From contig QHBP01000366.1 of NCBI GenBank assembly GCA_003244175.1, positions 1 through 32,813 of the forward strand: DNA of 32,813 nucleotides, read 5' to 3'. The translations under genes were made by a program, and so were the position numbers. This document shows, piece by piece, positions 1-8,202 of this stretch; within the stretch, counting starts at the first letter, position 1, and each line of letters starts with the position of its first letter. The notes below the pieces were generated by a model. It was not told where the DNA came from. It saw only the letters and a list, made by a program, of their open reading frames with translations, and did no database searches. The DNA is from Chloroflexota bacterium. Its GTDB lineage: Bacteria > Chloroflexota > UBA5177.

Positions 1-573
1 GAAGACGCGGGTGTAGGGCGTCACCTGGAACAAACCCGGCTTTGGTCGTCGGCGCATCGAGTCGTGACAAAGCTTCGACGAGGTCAAGGTCGCGGATCGC
101 CGTGCGATATGCCTCGGAGTAGCGATTCACGCTGATGATCGAGATCAGCCCTCCGGGACGCAGCGGCCGGCAGAGCGACTCTACGGTCGCATCGACATCA
201 TCGACGTACTGAAGCAGGTTGTGAGCCAGGACGACATCGAAAGCCGGCTCGGGAAAGAGCTTCGGAAGCGAGGACGCCTCTGCGCGCATCGTCTTCACCC
301 GATCGAGCACACCCGCGATTTCGGCGTTACGCTCCGCTTCCGCCAGCATCTCATCGGCAAAATCCACGAGCGTGACGGCGTGTCCCTGGGACGCGAAGGG
401 AATCGCATCAAGACCGTTCCCGCCACCCACGTCGAGGACCTGAAGGGGGCCCGCTCGCACGTGACGACGTATGTTCGCCCTGCCCGACCGTGTAGCGCAG
501 ACGCCCCCCACGGCGTCTCTTGCCACTCCTTCCATGCCGGCAGGTTGTCATCAAACGTGTCTGGAAGCGTCAT
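1..573 (-). pseudogene. SAM-dependent class I methyltransferase, frameshifted, 3' end outside window
   Basis: The ATG at 573 lies 19 nt after the permease stop, so this is the third gene of the minus-strand ABC operon. The protein begins MTLPDTFDDNLPAWKEW, then a WGRLRY-type segment. After that comes the SAM-binding motif I, LDVGGGNGLDAIPFA, near 400-440, followed by an acidic post-I strand (TLVDFADEML) and AHNLLQYVDD near 205-230. These match the Rossmann-fold methyltransferase family (SmtA/CmoM-like). The parts lie in three reading frames. One extra G in the G6 run near 510-515 and one extra G in a GGG near 485 would restore a single frame. Either the gene is broken or the assembly has two homopolymer errors. 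A further shift close to position 1 is possible. The substrate is unknown; the linkage to an exporter would fit self-protection or tailoring of an exported compound, which is inference. Confidence 0.7.
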
Positions 574-592
574 CGCCAAACAGCTCGCCGCT

Positions 593-1423
593 CTAGGCGG
601 TCACGTCCCGGCTGCGGACGGCTGCCATGGTGATGGCGAGAAAGATAGCCATGTAGATGCCCAGGGCAAGGATCGAGATCCCGGCACTCGGAGCGCTCGA
701 ATCCACCGACGCTAGGTTGCTTCCGGCTATAAGTCCCGACGAGGCCACCCGCGTGGCAACATCGTTGGAATAGACGACGGGGAAGTGACTGGCCACGTCG
801 TTCCAGTGCCCTCCCAGACGGTCGAAGATCCCGCGCAAAACGAACTCGGCGAGGGTCGACCCAATCCCAACGCCGATTCCCACCGCCGCCGACCGGAAGA
901 TAGTGGCGGCTGCGTACGCCAGGACGAGGTAGAACGCGGCGACAAACCACGCAGTGAGGAAGCACTTGACCACGGTGCCGATAAAGGCCGCGCTCACGAC
1001 GCCGGAGAGAAAGACGTCGTTCCCGGTTAAAAGTGCGACGACGGTCCCGGCGATGCCCCCCACGACCACGACCGCCACGAGCGCGATTCCGACACCGGCC
1101 AGGAGGACTCCCAGCGCGGAGAAAACATGCTGGATGCGGTAGGGACGCCGGCTTAGAACCATTCGGATCGTTCCCCATCCGTACTCGCTGCCCGCCCAGC
1201 TGCCACCCAGGACGGGCCAGAAAAAGGGCGCGAAGAAAGAGCCGTAGATGAGCGCCGCGAGAGCCGCGCGCGGGAGGGCCAGGTTCGGCTCATCGCCGCC
1301 TCTGAGGTGAGTGCCCTGTCCCCAGAACGCGAGCACGAGCAGGGTGAGGAGCAGCAGCAAAATCACACGCGGCATCCACCGCTTGGACAACTTCAGCCAT
1401 TCGAACGACATATATGCGGTCAT
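593..1423 (-). CDS. ABC-2 type transporter permease
   Basis: This is a 276-residue integral membrane protein, the membrane partner of the ATPase encoded just upstream. I chose the ATG at 1423 (MTAYMSFEWLKL), which overlaps the ATPase stop codon as ATGA, the usual sign of translational coupling. A longer in-frame start at 1597 would run through the ATPase gene and adds a basic, unconserved-looking stretch. About six hydrophobic segments are visible: one at residues 19-36 (VILLLLLTLLVLAFW), then others around the LALPRAALAALIYG, VLLAGVGIALVAVVVVGG, AWFVAAFYLVLAYAAA and ILALGIYMAIFLAI stretches. This is the topology of DrrB/BcrB/NatB-like exporters. The substrate cannot be read from the sequence. 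Confidence 0.85.
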   Translation of the reverse strand: MTAYMSFEWLKLSKRWMPRVILLLLLTLLVLAFWGQGTHLRGGDEPNLALPRAALAALIYGSFFAPFFWPVLGGSWAGSEYGWGTIRMVLSRRPYRIQHVFSALGVLLAGVGIALVAVVVVGGIAGTVVALLTGNDVFLSGVVSAAFIGTVVKCFLTAWFVAAFYLVLAYAAATIFRSAAVGIGVGIGSTLAEFVLRGIFDRLGGHWNDVASHFPVVYSNDVATRVASSGLIAGSNLASVDSSAPSAGISILALGIYMAIFLAITMAAVRSRDVTA

Positions 1424-2334
1424 TGCCCGTTCCCTCCGGTCACGTCCAGGAAGTATTGTTCGAGGCTGCGCTCCTGCGGACGCATCCCTGAGAGATAGAG
1501 TCCTTGCTCCGCAAGGACCTGTGTCACGTCGCTCGCGCACTCCGGCGGCGCGTCCAGCAACAGCCGGCCTGAGTCGCGCCGGATCCCACGCACCCAAGGA
1601 ACCGCCTCCAGAATGCGTTGCGCCTCGTCGATCTGCGCGATGCGCACTTCCAGCGCCTCACTCGCGCCCAGTAAATCGGACACGCGGCCCTGGACGACCA
1701 CGCGACCTCTGTTCAAAATGACAATGCGGTCGCAGATCTGCTCGATCTCGTGCAGCACGTGGCTGGAGATAAGGACCGTGCGTCCCTCCCCCCGCAGACG
1801 CTTCATCAGGTCTCGCATCTCCACGATGCCGGCGGGATCCAGACCGTTCGCCGGCTCATCGAGGATCAGCAGGTCCGGCCCGTGCAGCATTGCGGCCCCC
1901 ACGGCCAGGCGCTGCTTCATGCCTAAAGAGTACGTCTTGAACTTCCGGCCGGCGGATGAGGTGAGGTCGACAAGATCGAGGATTGGCGGGATGCGGTCGT
2001 ACGGGGTGCCGGTGAGGCGCGCGATCGCCCGCAGATTGTCACGGCCGGACAGGTACGGATAGAACGTGGGGTTTTCGATGATGGAGCCGGTCCGGTCCAG
2101 GATCTTTGGGAGATCGGTCTTGATGTCCATTTCCAGCACTCGCGCGTTGCCCGATGTGGGCCGGACCAGACCCAGAAGCATGCGCATGGTCGTGGTCTTG
2201 CCGGCGCCGTTTGGACCGAGGAATCCGAATATCTCTCCCGACTGGACCCGCAAGCTCAGGTGATCCACGGCCAGCGTGTTGCCGTAGGCCTTGCTCAGAT
2301 CGCTGATGTCAATCGCAGGGGCATCTGTACTCAA
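1420..2334 (-). CDS. ABC transporter ATP-binding protein, DrrA/BcrA-like
   Basis: This 304-residue ATPase is predicted to energise an ABC-2 exporter. It has a Walker A motif GPNGAGKT at residues 40-47, a signature motif YSLGMKQ at 135-141 (a common variant in the CcmA/DrrA branch), a Walker B motif LLILDE at 155-160 and a switch histidine in SSHVLHE near 190-196. The C-terminal ~90 residues form the extra domain typical of drug, bacitracin or Na+ export ATPases. The start is a TTG at 2334 with an AGGAG Shine-Dalgarno at 2340-2344. It leads a three-gene operon (ATPase, permease, methyltransferase) transcribed away from the YtrA-type repressor. Confidence 0.93.
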   Translation of the reverse strand: MSTDAPAIDISDLSKAYGNTLAVDHLSLRVQSGEIFGFLGPNGAGKTTTMRMLLGLVRPTSGNARVLEMDIKTDLPKILDRTGSIIENPTFYPYLSGRDNLRAIARLTGTPYDRIPPILDLVDLTSSAGRKFKTYSLGMKQRLAVGAAMLHGPDLLILDEPANGLDPAGIVEMRDLMKRLRGEGRTVLISSHVLHEIEQICDRIVILNRGRVVVQGRVSDLLGASEALEVRIAQIDEAQRILEAVPWVRGIRRDSGRLLLDAPPECASDVTQVLAEQGLYLSGMRPQERSLEQYFLDVTGGNGQ

Positions 2335-2740
2335 TTTGTCTCCTGCTCTCTGTGACGTCGTGTCCGCCCTCGCGGGGCGGCAACTTCAGGCGAATACGTA
2401 TGGCCTCCTTGTCGCTGCCAGCATACCGGCCCGATGCGTCGAAAGTGTGCCGATCGTGTGGCGATTCGTGTGGCGATTCCGGTTGGACGGTGGCGAAGAT
2501 CGCACACCCTTCCCACCTAGAGCACCACGAACAGCGATATTGTGACAGAGGCAGAGTTGCAGCGCGAGCAGCTAATCCCCTTACCTCCCGACCCCCTCCC
2601 GTACTCACTCCCGGACTGGAGCGAGGGAGTGTCCCAGGAGAGGTGTTTGTGACCCGTCCCCCCATCCTTGACGGGTTGGCGCGGGGAGATGTTGCCAACG
2701 AACGCGCAACAGCGACGTTAAACTGGCGCTCATCCGCCGC
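2335..2740. other. Divergent intergenic region
   Basis: This gap lies between the minus-strand ABC operon and the promoter of the YtrA-type operon. I see no protein gene in it; ORFs on both strands lack a ribosome-binding site and recognisable motifs. It holds a perfect 7-bp inverted repeat, CACTCCC at 2606-2612 and GGGAGTG at 2625-2631, inside a longer imperfect purine/pyrimidine repeat. No clear promoter for the minus-strand operon could be picked. The repeat could be a regulator site or a leader hairpin. Confidence 0.4.
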
Positions 2741-2769
2741 TTGACACGCTCGACGCGATGATATATCAT
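2741..2769 (+). promoter_or_regulatory. Sigma-70-type promoter of the YtrA-like operon
   Basis: A perfect -35 box TTGACA (2741-2746), a 17-bp spacer and a -10 box TATCAT (2764-2769, 5 of 6) lie 33 bp upstream of the GntR start codon. The predicted transcript would begin near 2776 and leave a leader of about 26 nt. Confidence 0.75.
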
Positions 2770-2803
2770 CAATCTATCTCCATAGATAAATAGGTAGATA
2801 GAT
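2757..2803. promoter_or_regulatory. Candidate operators for autoregulation by the GntR/YtrA protein
   Basis: A perfect 14-bp palindrome GATGATATATCATC at 2757-2770 covers the -10 box. A second inverted repeat follows, ATCTATCT at 2772-2779 and AGATAGAT at 2796-2803, and its right arm includes the first two bases of the start codon. YtrA-subfamily repressors commonly bind an operator in their own promoter. That this protein binds here is inference from position. Confidence 0.6.
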
Positions 2804-3194
2804 GATTGAATTCCGGTTGGACCAGAGGTCAGGAGTGTCGACGTATCTTCAGATCGCCCAGCAGGTTAGGCAAGCACTGCGCCTTGGCCTGCTCGAGCCC
2901 GGAGATCAGCTGCCCACGGTGAAGGAGGTTGTGGCTCACCTCGCCATCAACCCAAACACGGTGCTCAAAGCGTATCGGGAGCTGGAACGAGAAGGCCTCG
3001 CCGGCGGTCGGCCGGGGCAGGGAACATTCATCCTTCGCACCCTCGCCGGGAGCTCCTTGCGGAGTCACGCGGCCCTCCGCCGGGATCTCGGGCGATGGCT
3101 GGAAAAGGCGCGAGGCGCCGGGCTGGATGAGGAGAGCATAGTCGCTCTCTTCACGGACACATTTCACGATTCTTCAAAGGAAGGTGTGGCATGA
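2802..3194 (+). CDS. GntR-family transcriptional regulator, YtrA subfamily
   Basis: This is a 130-residue DNA-binding protein. Residues 1-75 form the GntR winged helix-turn-helix, with typical blocks STYLQIAQQVRQAL, LPTVKEVVAHLAINPNTV and AYRELEREGLAGGRPGQGTF. The C-terminal part is a short helical tail of about 55 residues rather than a large effector domain, which is the YtrA layout. The gene overlaps the next ATPase start by ATGA at 3191-3194, so regulator and transporter are translated together. Related YtrA proteins repress ABC transporter operons that respond to cell-envelope antibiotics. A role as autorepressor of this three-gene operon follows from family and context. Confidence 0.9.
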   Translation: MIEFRLDQRSGVSTYLQIAQQVRQALRLGLLEPGDQLPTVKEVVAHLAINPNTVLKAYRELEREGLAGGRPGQGTFILRTLAGSSLRSHAALRRDLGRWLEKARGAGLDEESIVALFTDTFHDSSKEGVA

Positions 3195-4096
3195 CACACG
3201 CGCTGCAAGCGATTGATCTGGGCAAGCGCTACGGCCGGCAATGGGCGCTGCAGGACTGCTCCTTGACTCTGCCCAAGGGCCGCGTGGCCGCGCTCGTTGG
3301 CCCGAATGGCGCTGGAAAGACAACGCTGTTGCACCTGGCCGTCGGCCTTGCCGTCCCCAGCAGCGGACACATCGAGGTCTTCGGATGGTCACCCCGACGG
3401 CAGGCGACGCTGGTGCTCCCCCGTGCCGGCTTTGTTGCTCAGGACCATCCCCTGTATCGCAACTTCACAGTGCACGAAATGCTGGGAATGGGTCGAAGAC
3501 TGAATCCACACTGGGACGACGACATGGCCAGGGGACGACTCAAGCGCCTCGGCATTCCGATCGAGCGTAAGGTCGGCAAGCTATCGGGAGGCCAGCAGGC
3601 TCAGGTGGCGCTGGTCATGACCCTGGCGAAGCGCCCGGAGCTGGTTCTGCTGGATGAACCGCTGGCGGCACTGGACCCGTTAGCGCGGCGCGAGTTCCTG
3701 CGGACGCTGATGGAGGCGGTAGCGGAGGATGGTCTGACGGTGCTGCTCTCGTCCCACATAATCGCCGAGCTCGAGCGAGTCTGCGACTACCTGATCATCC
3801 TGTCCTCCTCGCGCGTCCAGCTCACAGGGGACATCGAGGAGCTGGCAGCCAAGCACAAGCTCCTGGTTGGACCGCGGCGCGACGAGGACGCGGTGGCTCA
3901 CGTCCACAATGTGGTCCAGGTCAGTCACACCGAGCGCCAGACGACCTTACTGGTGCGGTTGAACGGACACATTTTCGACTCGTCCTGGGAGGTCCACGAC
4001 GTACCCCTCGAGGAGATCGTTCTGGCGTACCTCGGCCGGCCGGCGTACCAGGCGTGGGAAGTTCCCGAGCGAGATACCGAGGAGGTTCCGGCATGA
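3191..4096 (+). CDS. ABC transporter ATP-binding protein of the YtrA-like operon
   Basis: This 301-residue ATPase carries Walker A GPNGAGKT at residues 37-44, a classical signature LSGGQ at 131-135, Walker B LVLLDE at 151-156 and a switch histidine in SSHIIAE. The C-terminal third is variable, as is usual in YtrB/EcsA-type ATPases. Its start codon overlaps the regulator stop and its stop overlaps the permease start (both ATGA), so the three proteins are probably made in fixed proportion. The transported substrate is unknown. In characterised Ytr-type systems the target is linked to cell-wall stress. Confidence 0.93.
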   Translation: MTHALQAIDLGKRYGRQWALQDCSLTLPKGRVAALVGPNGAGKTTLLHLAVGLAVPSSGHIEVFGWSPRRQATLVLPRAGFVAQDHPLYRNFTVHEMLGMGRRLNPHWDDDMARGRLKRLGIPIERKVGKLSGGQQAQVALVMTLAKRPELVLLDEPLAALDPLARREFLRTLMEAVAEDGLTVLLSSHIIAELERVCDYLIILSSSRVQLTGDIEELAAKHKLLVGPRRDEDAVAHVHNVVQVSHTERQTTLLVRLNGHIFDSSWEVHDVPLEEIVLAYLGRPAYQAWEVPERDTEEVPA

Positions 4097-5055
4097 TCTG
4101 GCTGACATGGCGTCAACAGCGACTCGAGCTCATGGTGGCGGCCGCGGTCCTGGGCCTCGTCACACTCGTGTTACTCAAGACGGGCCTGGAGATGGCCTCG
4201 GCGTACCAACAAACAGGAGTCGGTCCCTGCATCTCGGCACAAGGCAAATCAAACTGTTTCCTGGTCGTGGAGGCTTTCCGCAATCGTTTCAGTAGCATCG
4301 TTGGACTCGCAAACTGGCTGAACTTCTTGCCTTTAGTCTTCGGGCTGCTTCTGGGCGCGCCTCTTGTGCTCGAGCTGGAGCAGGGCACGTATCGACTGGC
4401 ATGGACGCAGAGCATTACTCGGACCCGATGGATTGCGTTCAAGCTTGCTTTCGTCGTCGCCGCCGCGCTCCTTTTGTCTGTCATCTTTACGGCCATCATG
4501 ACATGGTGGCATGCTCCCTGGAATCATCTCGAAGGACGATTCGTCCCGAATGCGTATGACTTCGAAGGGGTGGCGCCACTGGCATACGCCGTGTTTGCCG
4601 TCTCGCTCGGCATCGCGCTCGGGACCATATTCCGCCGGACAGTTCCCGCGATGGCGCTCTCGCTCTTTGGATACCTGGCGTTGCGCCTCGGAATTGAGAA
4701 TATCGTGCGTCCGCACTTTGTCGCGCCCCTGACCGCCGTTGACATTCACAGTTTTCGAGGCTCATTGCCAACTCAAGCACATGGGGGTTGGATTATGCAG
4801 AGTGGTTGGAGCGACCGATTTGGCCATTCCCTCTCCGACAATTACGTCTTCCAGGTCTGTGATCCCCATTTGGTGGTTGGAGTCAAGTCGGCGATGACCG
4901 CGTGCTTCCGATCCCACGGCATCTTCGACTCCATCGTCTACCAGCCCGCCAATCGCTTCTGGCTCTTCCAGGGAATCGAGACGGCGATCTTCGGCGGCGT
5001 TTCCGCCGCGCTTCTCGCACTCACATTCGTGTGGATCAAGTACCGCGTCAGCTGA
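4093..5055 (+). CDS. ABC transporter permease of the YtrA-like operon
   Basis: This is a 320-residue membrane protein. I chose the ATG at 4093 (MIWLTWRQQRLELMV), which overlaps the ATPase stop as ATGA; an in-frame GTG at 4054 would lie inside the ATPase gene. About six hydrophobic segments are visible: VAAAVLGLVTLVLL near residue 13, FLPLVFGLLLGAPLVL near 90, LAFVVAAALLLSVIF near 120, a pair around residues 170-215, and GGVSAALLALTFVWI at the C-terminus. A loop of roughly 70 residues between the last two membrane segments is probably extracytoplasmic. No enzyme motif is present. Confidence 0.85.
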   Translation: MIWLTWRQQRLELMVAAAVLGLVTLVLLKTGLEMASAYQQTGVGPCISAQGKSNCFLVVEAFRNRFSSIVGLANWLNFLPLVFGLLLGAPLVLELEQGTYRLAWTQSITRTRWIAFKLAFVVAAALLLSVIFTAIMTWWHAPWNHLEGRFVPNAYDFEGVAPLAYAVFAVSLGIALGTIFRRTVPAMALSLFGYLALRLGIENIVRPHFVAPLTAVDIHSFRGSLPTQAHGGWIMQSGWSDRFGHSLSDNYVFQVCDPHLVVGVKSAMTACFRSHGIFDSIVYQPANRFWLFQGIETAIFGGVSAALLALTFVWIKYRVS

Positions 5056-5162
5056 ACGTCTTGCCGGATCGACGGCGCCGAGGCGGCGCTGAATCGGTCC
5101 TGTTACGAACCCCGATCTGTAGCGTTTCACTGAAGTGAGTGGTATTCGAGGATGGTGCCCCT

Positions 5163-5997
5163 ATGAGCTCGACCTTACAAAGAGACAGAGCCGCGTATTT
5201 TCGCGAGCTCCATCACGCGGGACCCGTGCTGGTCCTGCCAAATGTATGGGATGCTGCCGGCGCGCGTATTTGTGCACAAGCCGGATTCCGCGCTATCGCT
5301 ACCACCAGCTCGGGAGTTTCCGCCACTTTGGGCTACGGCGATGGCGAACAGATCACGAGGGACATGCTGATTGAGGCCGTCGAGCGTATCACGCGCGTGG
5401 TCGACTGTCCTGTCACGGCAGACATCGAGGCGGGGTTCGGGGACTCCATCGAAGACGTGCTCCAGACGGTCCAGGCTGTGATCGCGACCGGCGCTGTTGG
5501 CATCAACATCGAAGACTCGAAACGGGAGAAAGGCGCTGGTCGACATCTCGCATCAGGTCGAGCTGATCAAAAAGCTGCGCGAGCTGGGGACTTCGCTTGA
5601 CGTTCCGTTCGTGATCAATGCACGCGTCGATGTTTTTTTGCTGGCCTCCGGTGATCCGGAGAGCCGCCTCGCGCACGCCGTCCAGAGAGCCAATGCTTAT
5701 CGGAAGGCGGGCGCGGACTGCACCTACCCCATCGGGCGATTCGAGCTTGCCGTCATCGCGGACCTGGTCACGATGATCGAGGGACCGGTCAATATTCTTG
5801 GCGGCCCACCGGGGCCAACCATCCCAGAGCTTGCGAAGGCCGGCGTCGCACGTGTCAGTTTTGGCGGCCGGATGATGAGCTCGGTGCTTGGGCATTTGCG
5901 GGGTATCGCCTTCGAGATTCTCGAGCACGGCACCTACACCAAGATGAAGGCTGAGACCCTGTCAGGTGCGGAATTCGGCGCACTTTTCAGCAATTAG
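5163..5997 (+). pseudogene. Isocitrate lyase/PEP mutase-family protein, split by one frameshift
   Basis: The first half (ATG 5163, MSSTLQRDRAAYF) carries the family blocks LPNVWDAAGARI, TTSSGVSATLGYGDG, VTADIEAGFGDS and VGINIEDS. The second half continues in another frame from about 5535 with KALVDISHQVELI, VINARVDVFLL, GADCTYPIG and PVNILGGPPGPTIPELAKAGVARVS split over that frame, ending at the TAG at 5995-5997. One extra A in GAGAAAGGC near 5526-5533 accounts for the shift; reading GAGAAGGC gives a continuous family match of about 277 residues. Family members cleave or rearrange C-C and C-P bonds of 2-hydroxy or oxo acids; the exact reaction here is unknown. It is a pseudogene, a sequencing error, or less likely a programmed +1 site. 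Confidence 0.8.
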
Positions 5998-6252
5998 CAG
6001 GTGACGATCTTCGGGCGGCACGGCCCCCCTCACAGGCCCAACCGTCAAGGGTAGGTGCCGTTGGACACAACGGCCGGCCGGTCTTTTCCTTGGTCGTCGG
6101 ACAGCTCGTCTCAGGCCCAGATGTAGGCCTGGTGTTCCCGTCCGGCTGTCCCCTTGCATGTAGGTGCCTCTGGAGCTCGACGTTCCGGCCGGGCTTCCGG
6201 GATGCAGCGGAGGGACACTGCACCGGGGTTGCGTTCGCGCTTCTAAATATCA
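5998..6252. other. Intergenic region before the third ABC operon
   Basis: I see no gene in this stretch apart from the hairpin listed separately at 6057-6086. Base composition changes sharply to AT-rich after about 6240, where the next promoter lies. Confidence 0.5.
6057..6086 (+). terminator. Intrinsic terminator-like hairpin after the PEP mutase-like gene
   Basis: GCCGTTG at 6057-6063 pairs perfectly with CAACGGC at 6068-6074 around a GACA tetraloop. A TCTTTT tract lies at 6081-6086, separated by six GC bases, so termination strength is uncertain. Confidence 0.5.
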
Positions 6253-6280
6253 TTCACTACGAGCTTAATATTGTTATACT
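6253..6280 (+). promoter_or_regulatory. Candidate promoter of the third ABC exporter operon
   Basis: In a locally AT-rich stretch, TTCACT (6253-6258, 4 of 6 to -35) and TATACT (6275-6280, 5 of 6 to -10) are 16 bp apart. ATATT at 6268-6272 and AATAT at 6282-6286 form a short inverted repeat over the -10 box, a possible regulator site. The gene starts 85 bp further on. Confidence 0.45.
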
Positions 6281-6364
6281 GAATATGTATTTCTCGTCAT
6301 CACGCGATTGTTAGAACAACCGCATTCATGCCGAGGCCATACAAACTCGATCTAGGAGGGCACC

Positions 6365-7372
6365 GTGACGGCCGATCGCGAGTCATGCGCCATCGTCGCC
6401 GAGAACCTGCATCGCGTCTACGTCACGGGCCGCCGGTTCAGCCGGAAGCGCAAGCTTATAGTCGCCGTTCAGGACATCAGCTTTGTGGTACCCCGCGGTA
6501 CCATCTTCGGCATGCTGGGGCCGAACGGCGCCGGGAAGACCACGACGATCAAGATGCTGTCCACGCTCCTCATCCCAAGCGGTGGCTCCGCGTCGGTTAG
6601 CGGCTTCGATGTGGTGCGCGACGAGCGCATGGTGCGCCGCCAGCTCGGCGTCGTTCTGGGCGGGGATCGCGGCCTCTACGGGAAGCTGAGCGCGCGCGAC
6701 AACCTGATCTACTTTGGCAATTTGTACGGGATGAAGCGGGACATCCTGAGACGACGCGTCGAAGGGATGCTGGATCTGGTAACGCTACGAGACCGAGCGG
6801 GTGAGCGGGTCGAAGGTTTTTCACGCGGCATGAAGCAACGGCTGCATCTGGCCAAGGCGCTGCTTCACGATCCTCCCGTCCTGATTCTTGACGAACCGAC
6901 GATCGGCCTCGACCCAGCGGCGGCGGTGGATCTGCGTGCTGCCATCGCGGCCCTGGTCCCGGATCACACGGTGCTCTTGACAACACATGACATGGCCGAG
7001 GCGGATGCTCTGTGCGGCGAGATCGCCATCGTCGACAAGGGCCTGATCGTTGCTCAGGGCACGCCAGAGGAGCTCAAGTCGCGGGTCGCGGCGGAGCGGC
7101 GCATCGTCGTGTCCACGCGCGGGACCCTGGATGGGCACGCATCTCAGATCGCGGGCCGAGTGGCCGCGCTCAAGGACGTCAGCACCGTGAACCACAACGT
7201 TGTCGAGGGTGACCTCGTCGAGTGGACGATTCTCTGTGGCGACACCGCGGTAACCCTGGATGGAACTCTGGCGATTCTGCGCGGCTCTCAGGTACCGGTG
7301 CAGGCGGTCAAGGTCATCGAGCCGACTCTGGAAGACGCCTTTCTCGCCATCGCCGGGAGATCGTTCGAATGA
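6365..7372 (+). CDS. ABC-2 exporter ATP-binding protein (daunorubicin-resistance-like)
   Basis: This is a 335-residue ATPase. The GTG start at 6365 is preceded by AGGAGGG at 6354-6360. Walker A GPNGAGKT is at residues 52-59, signature FSRGMKQ at 152-158, Walker B VLILDE at 172-177 and the switch histidine in TTHDMAEA. The block LGVVLGGDRGLYGKLSARDNL is typical of the ABC-2 multidrug/lipid-linked exporter branch. The C-terminal domain of about 100 residues ends PTLEDAFLAIAG, the usual DrrA-type ending. The stop overlaps the next ATG (ATGA). It works with the two following permeases; the substrate is unknown. Confidence 0.93.
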   Translation: MTADRESCAIVAENLHRVYVTGRRFSRKRKLIVAVQDISFVVPRGTIFGMLGPNGAGKTTTIKMLSTLLIPSGGSASVSGFDVVRDERMVRRQLGVVLGGDRGLYGKLSARDNLIYFGNLYGMKRDILRRRVEGMLDLVTLRDRAGERVEGFSRGMKQRLHLAKALLHDPPVLILDEPTIGLDPAAAVDLRAAIAALVPDHTVLLTTHDMAEADALCGEIAIVDKGLIVAQGTPEELKSRVAAERRIVVSTRGTLDGHASQIAGRVAALKDVSTVNHNVVEGDLVEWTILCGDTAVTLDGTLAILRGSQVPVQAVKVIEPTLEDAFLAIAGRSFE

Positions 7373-8202
7373 ACGCAACCCGCGAGGCCTGGTTTCTCGG
7401 TCCAACATCCCACATCTGGGCGGTCACCATGGCCACCACGCGCGCCTACCTCAAACGATACAGCGCATACCTAATCCAGCTGATTCGCTGGCCCCTTGGT
7501 CCTCTGATCATGTTCGTCACATATCGCGTCACGTACGGAGCTTCGGGGAGGACACACGTCGGCGGCGCAACCATCTCCGGTTTCCTGCTGATCGGGATGG
7601 TCGGTCTCGTGACCTGGACGTCGACGGTCTGGGCCAGTGGGTATGCGCTCGAGTTCGAGCGCTACGAGGGGACGAGCGGCGCTCTCTTCCTCTCGCCAGC
7701 CAGTCGCGCGGCGGTGGTTGCCGGCTATGGTCTGGGCTCATTTCTCTGGTTTCTTCCCTCGTTCGCGGTTCTCGTGCTGCTCGGCGTCGTCACTGGTGCG
7801 CGCCTCCACGTGGCTGACCCACTTGCCCTGGGGCTCGCCGCACTTTCCCTCGTAGTATCGTCGTTGGCGGTTGGCTTCACCTTCGCCGGGCTCTTCATCC
7901 TGTCGCGCCGTGGCAACATGATCGCGAACTTTGTGCAGCAACCGATCTATCTCCTCGCGGGCTTCCTCGTCCCGTTGGACAGTTTGCCGCACTGGGTTCG
8001 TCCCATTTCAAACGCATTGCCGGTAACGCATGCGGTCGCCGCCCTGCGCCAGTCCGCGCTGGCCGGCGCGACGCTTCGACAGGCCGGTCCCCAGATCGGG
8101 CTGGCGCTGGTCACGGCCGCGGCCTATTGGGTTGTGGGACTGATAGCGCTACGGAGGGTAGAGCATGTGGCAAAGCGCGCTGGCCAGCTCGATCTCTACT
8201 AG
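7369..8202 (+). CDS. ABC-2 type permease, first of two
   Basis: This 277-residue membrane protein starts at the ATG overlapping the ATPase stop (MNATREAWFLG). After a short amphipathic start it has an elbow-helix segment (YLIQLIRWPLGPLIMFV) and about five further membrane segments, with the ABC-2 blocks FERYEGTSGALFLSP and IYLLAGFLVPLDSLPHWVRPIS. The latter is the conserved loop before the last transmembrane helices in DrrB/NodJ-type permeases. The C-terminus reads AGQLDLY, and the second permease ends with nearly the same residues. It overlaps the next gene by 38 bp. Confidence 0.88.
   Translation: MNATREAWFLGPTSHIWAVTMATTRAYLKRYSAYLIQLIRWPLGPLIMFVTYRVTYGASGRTHVGGATISGFLLIGMVGLVTWTSTVWASGYALEFERYEGTSGALFLSPASRAAVVAGYGLGSFLWFLPSFAVLVLLGVVTGARLHVADPLALGLAALSLVVSSLAVGFTFAGLFILSRRGNMIANFVQQPIYLLAGFLVPLDSLPHWVRPISNALPVTHAVAALRQSALAGATLRQAGPQIGLALVTAAAYWVVGLIALRRVEHVAKRAGQLDLY

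Noticed and set aside
5139-5162. GTG start at 5139 for the PEP mutase-like gene
   Set aside because: It adds eight unconserved residues; the ATG at 5163 begins where family similarity begins.
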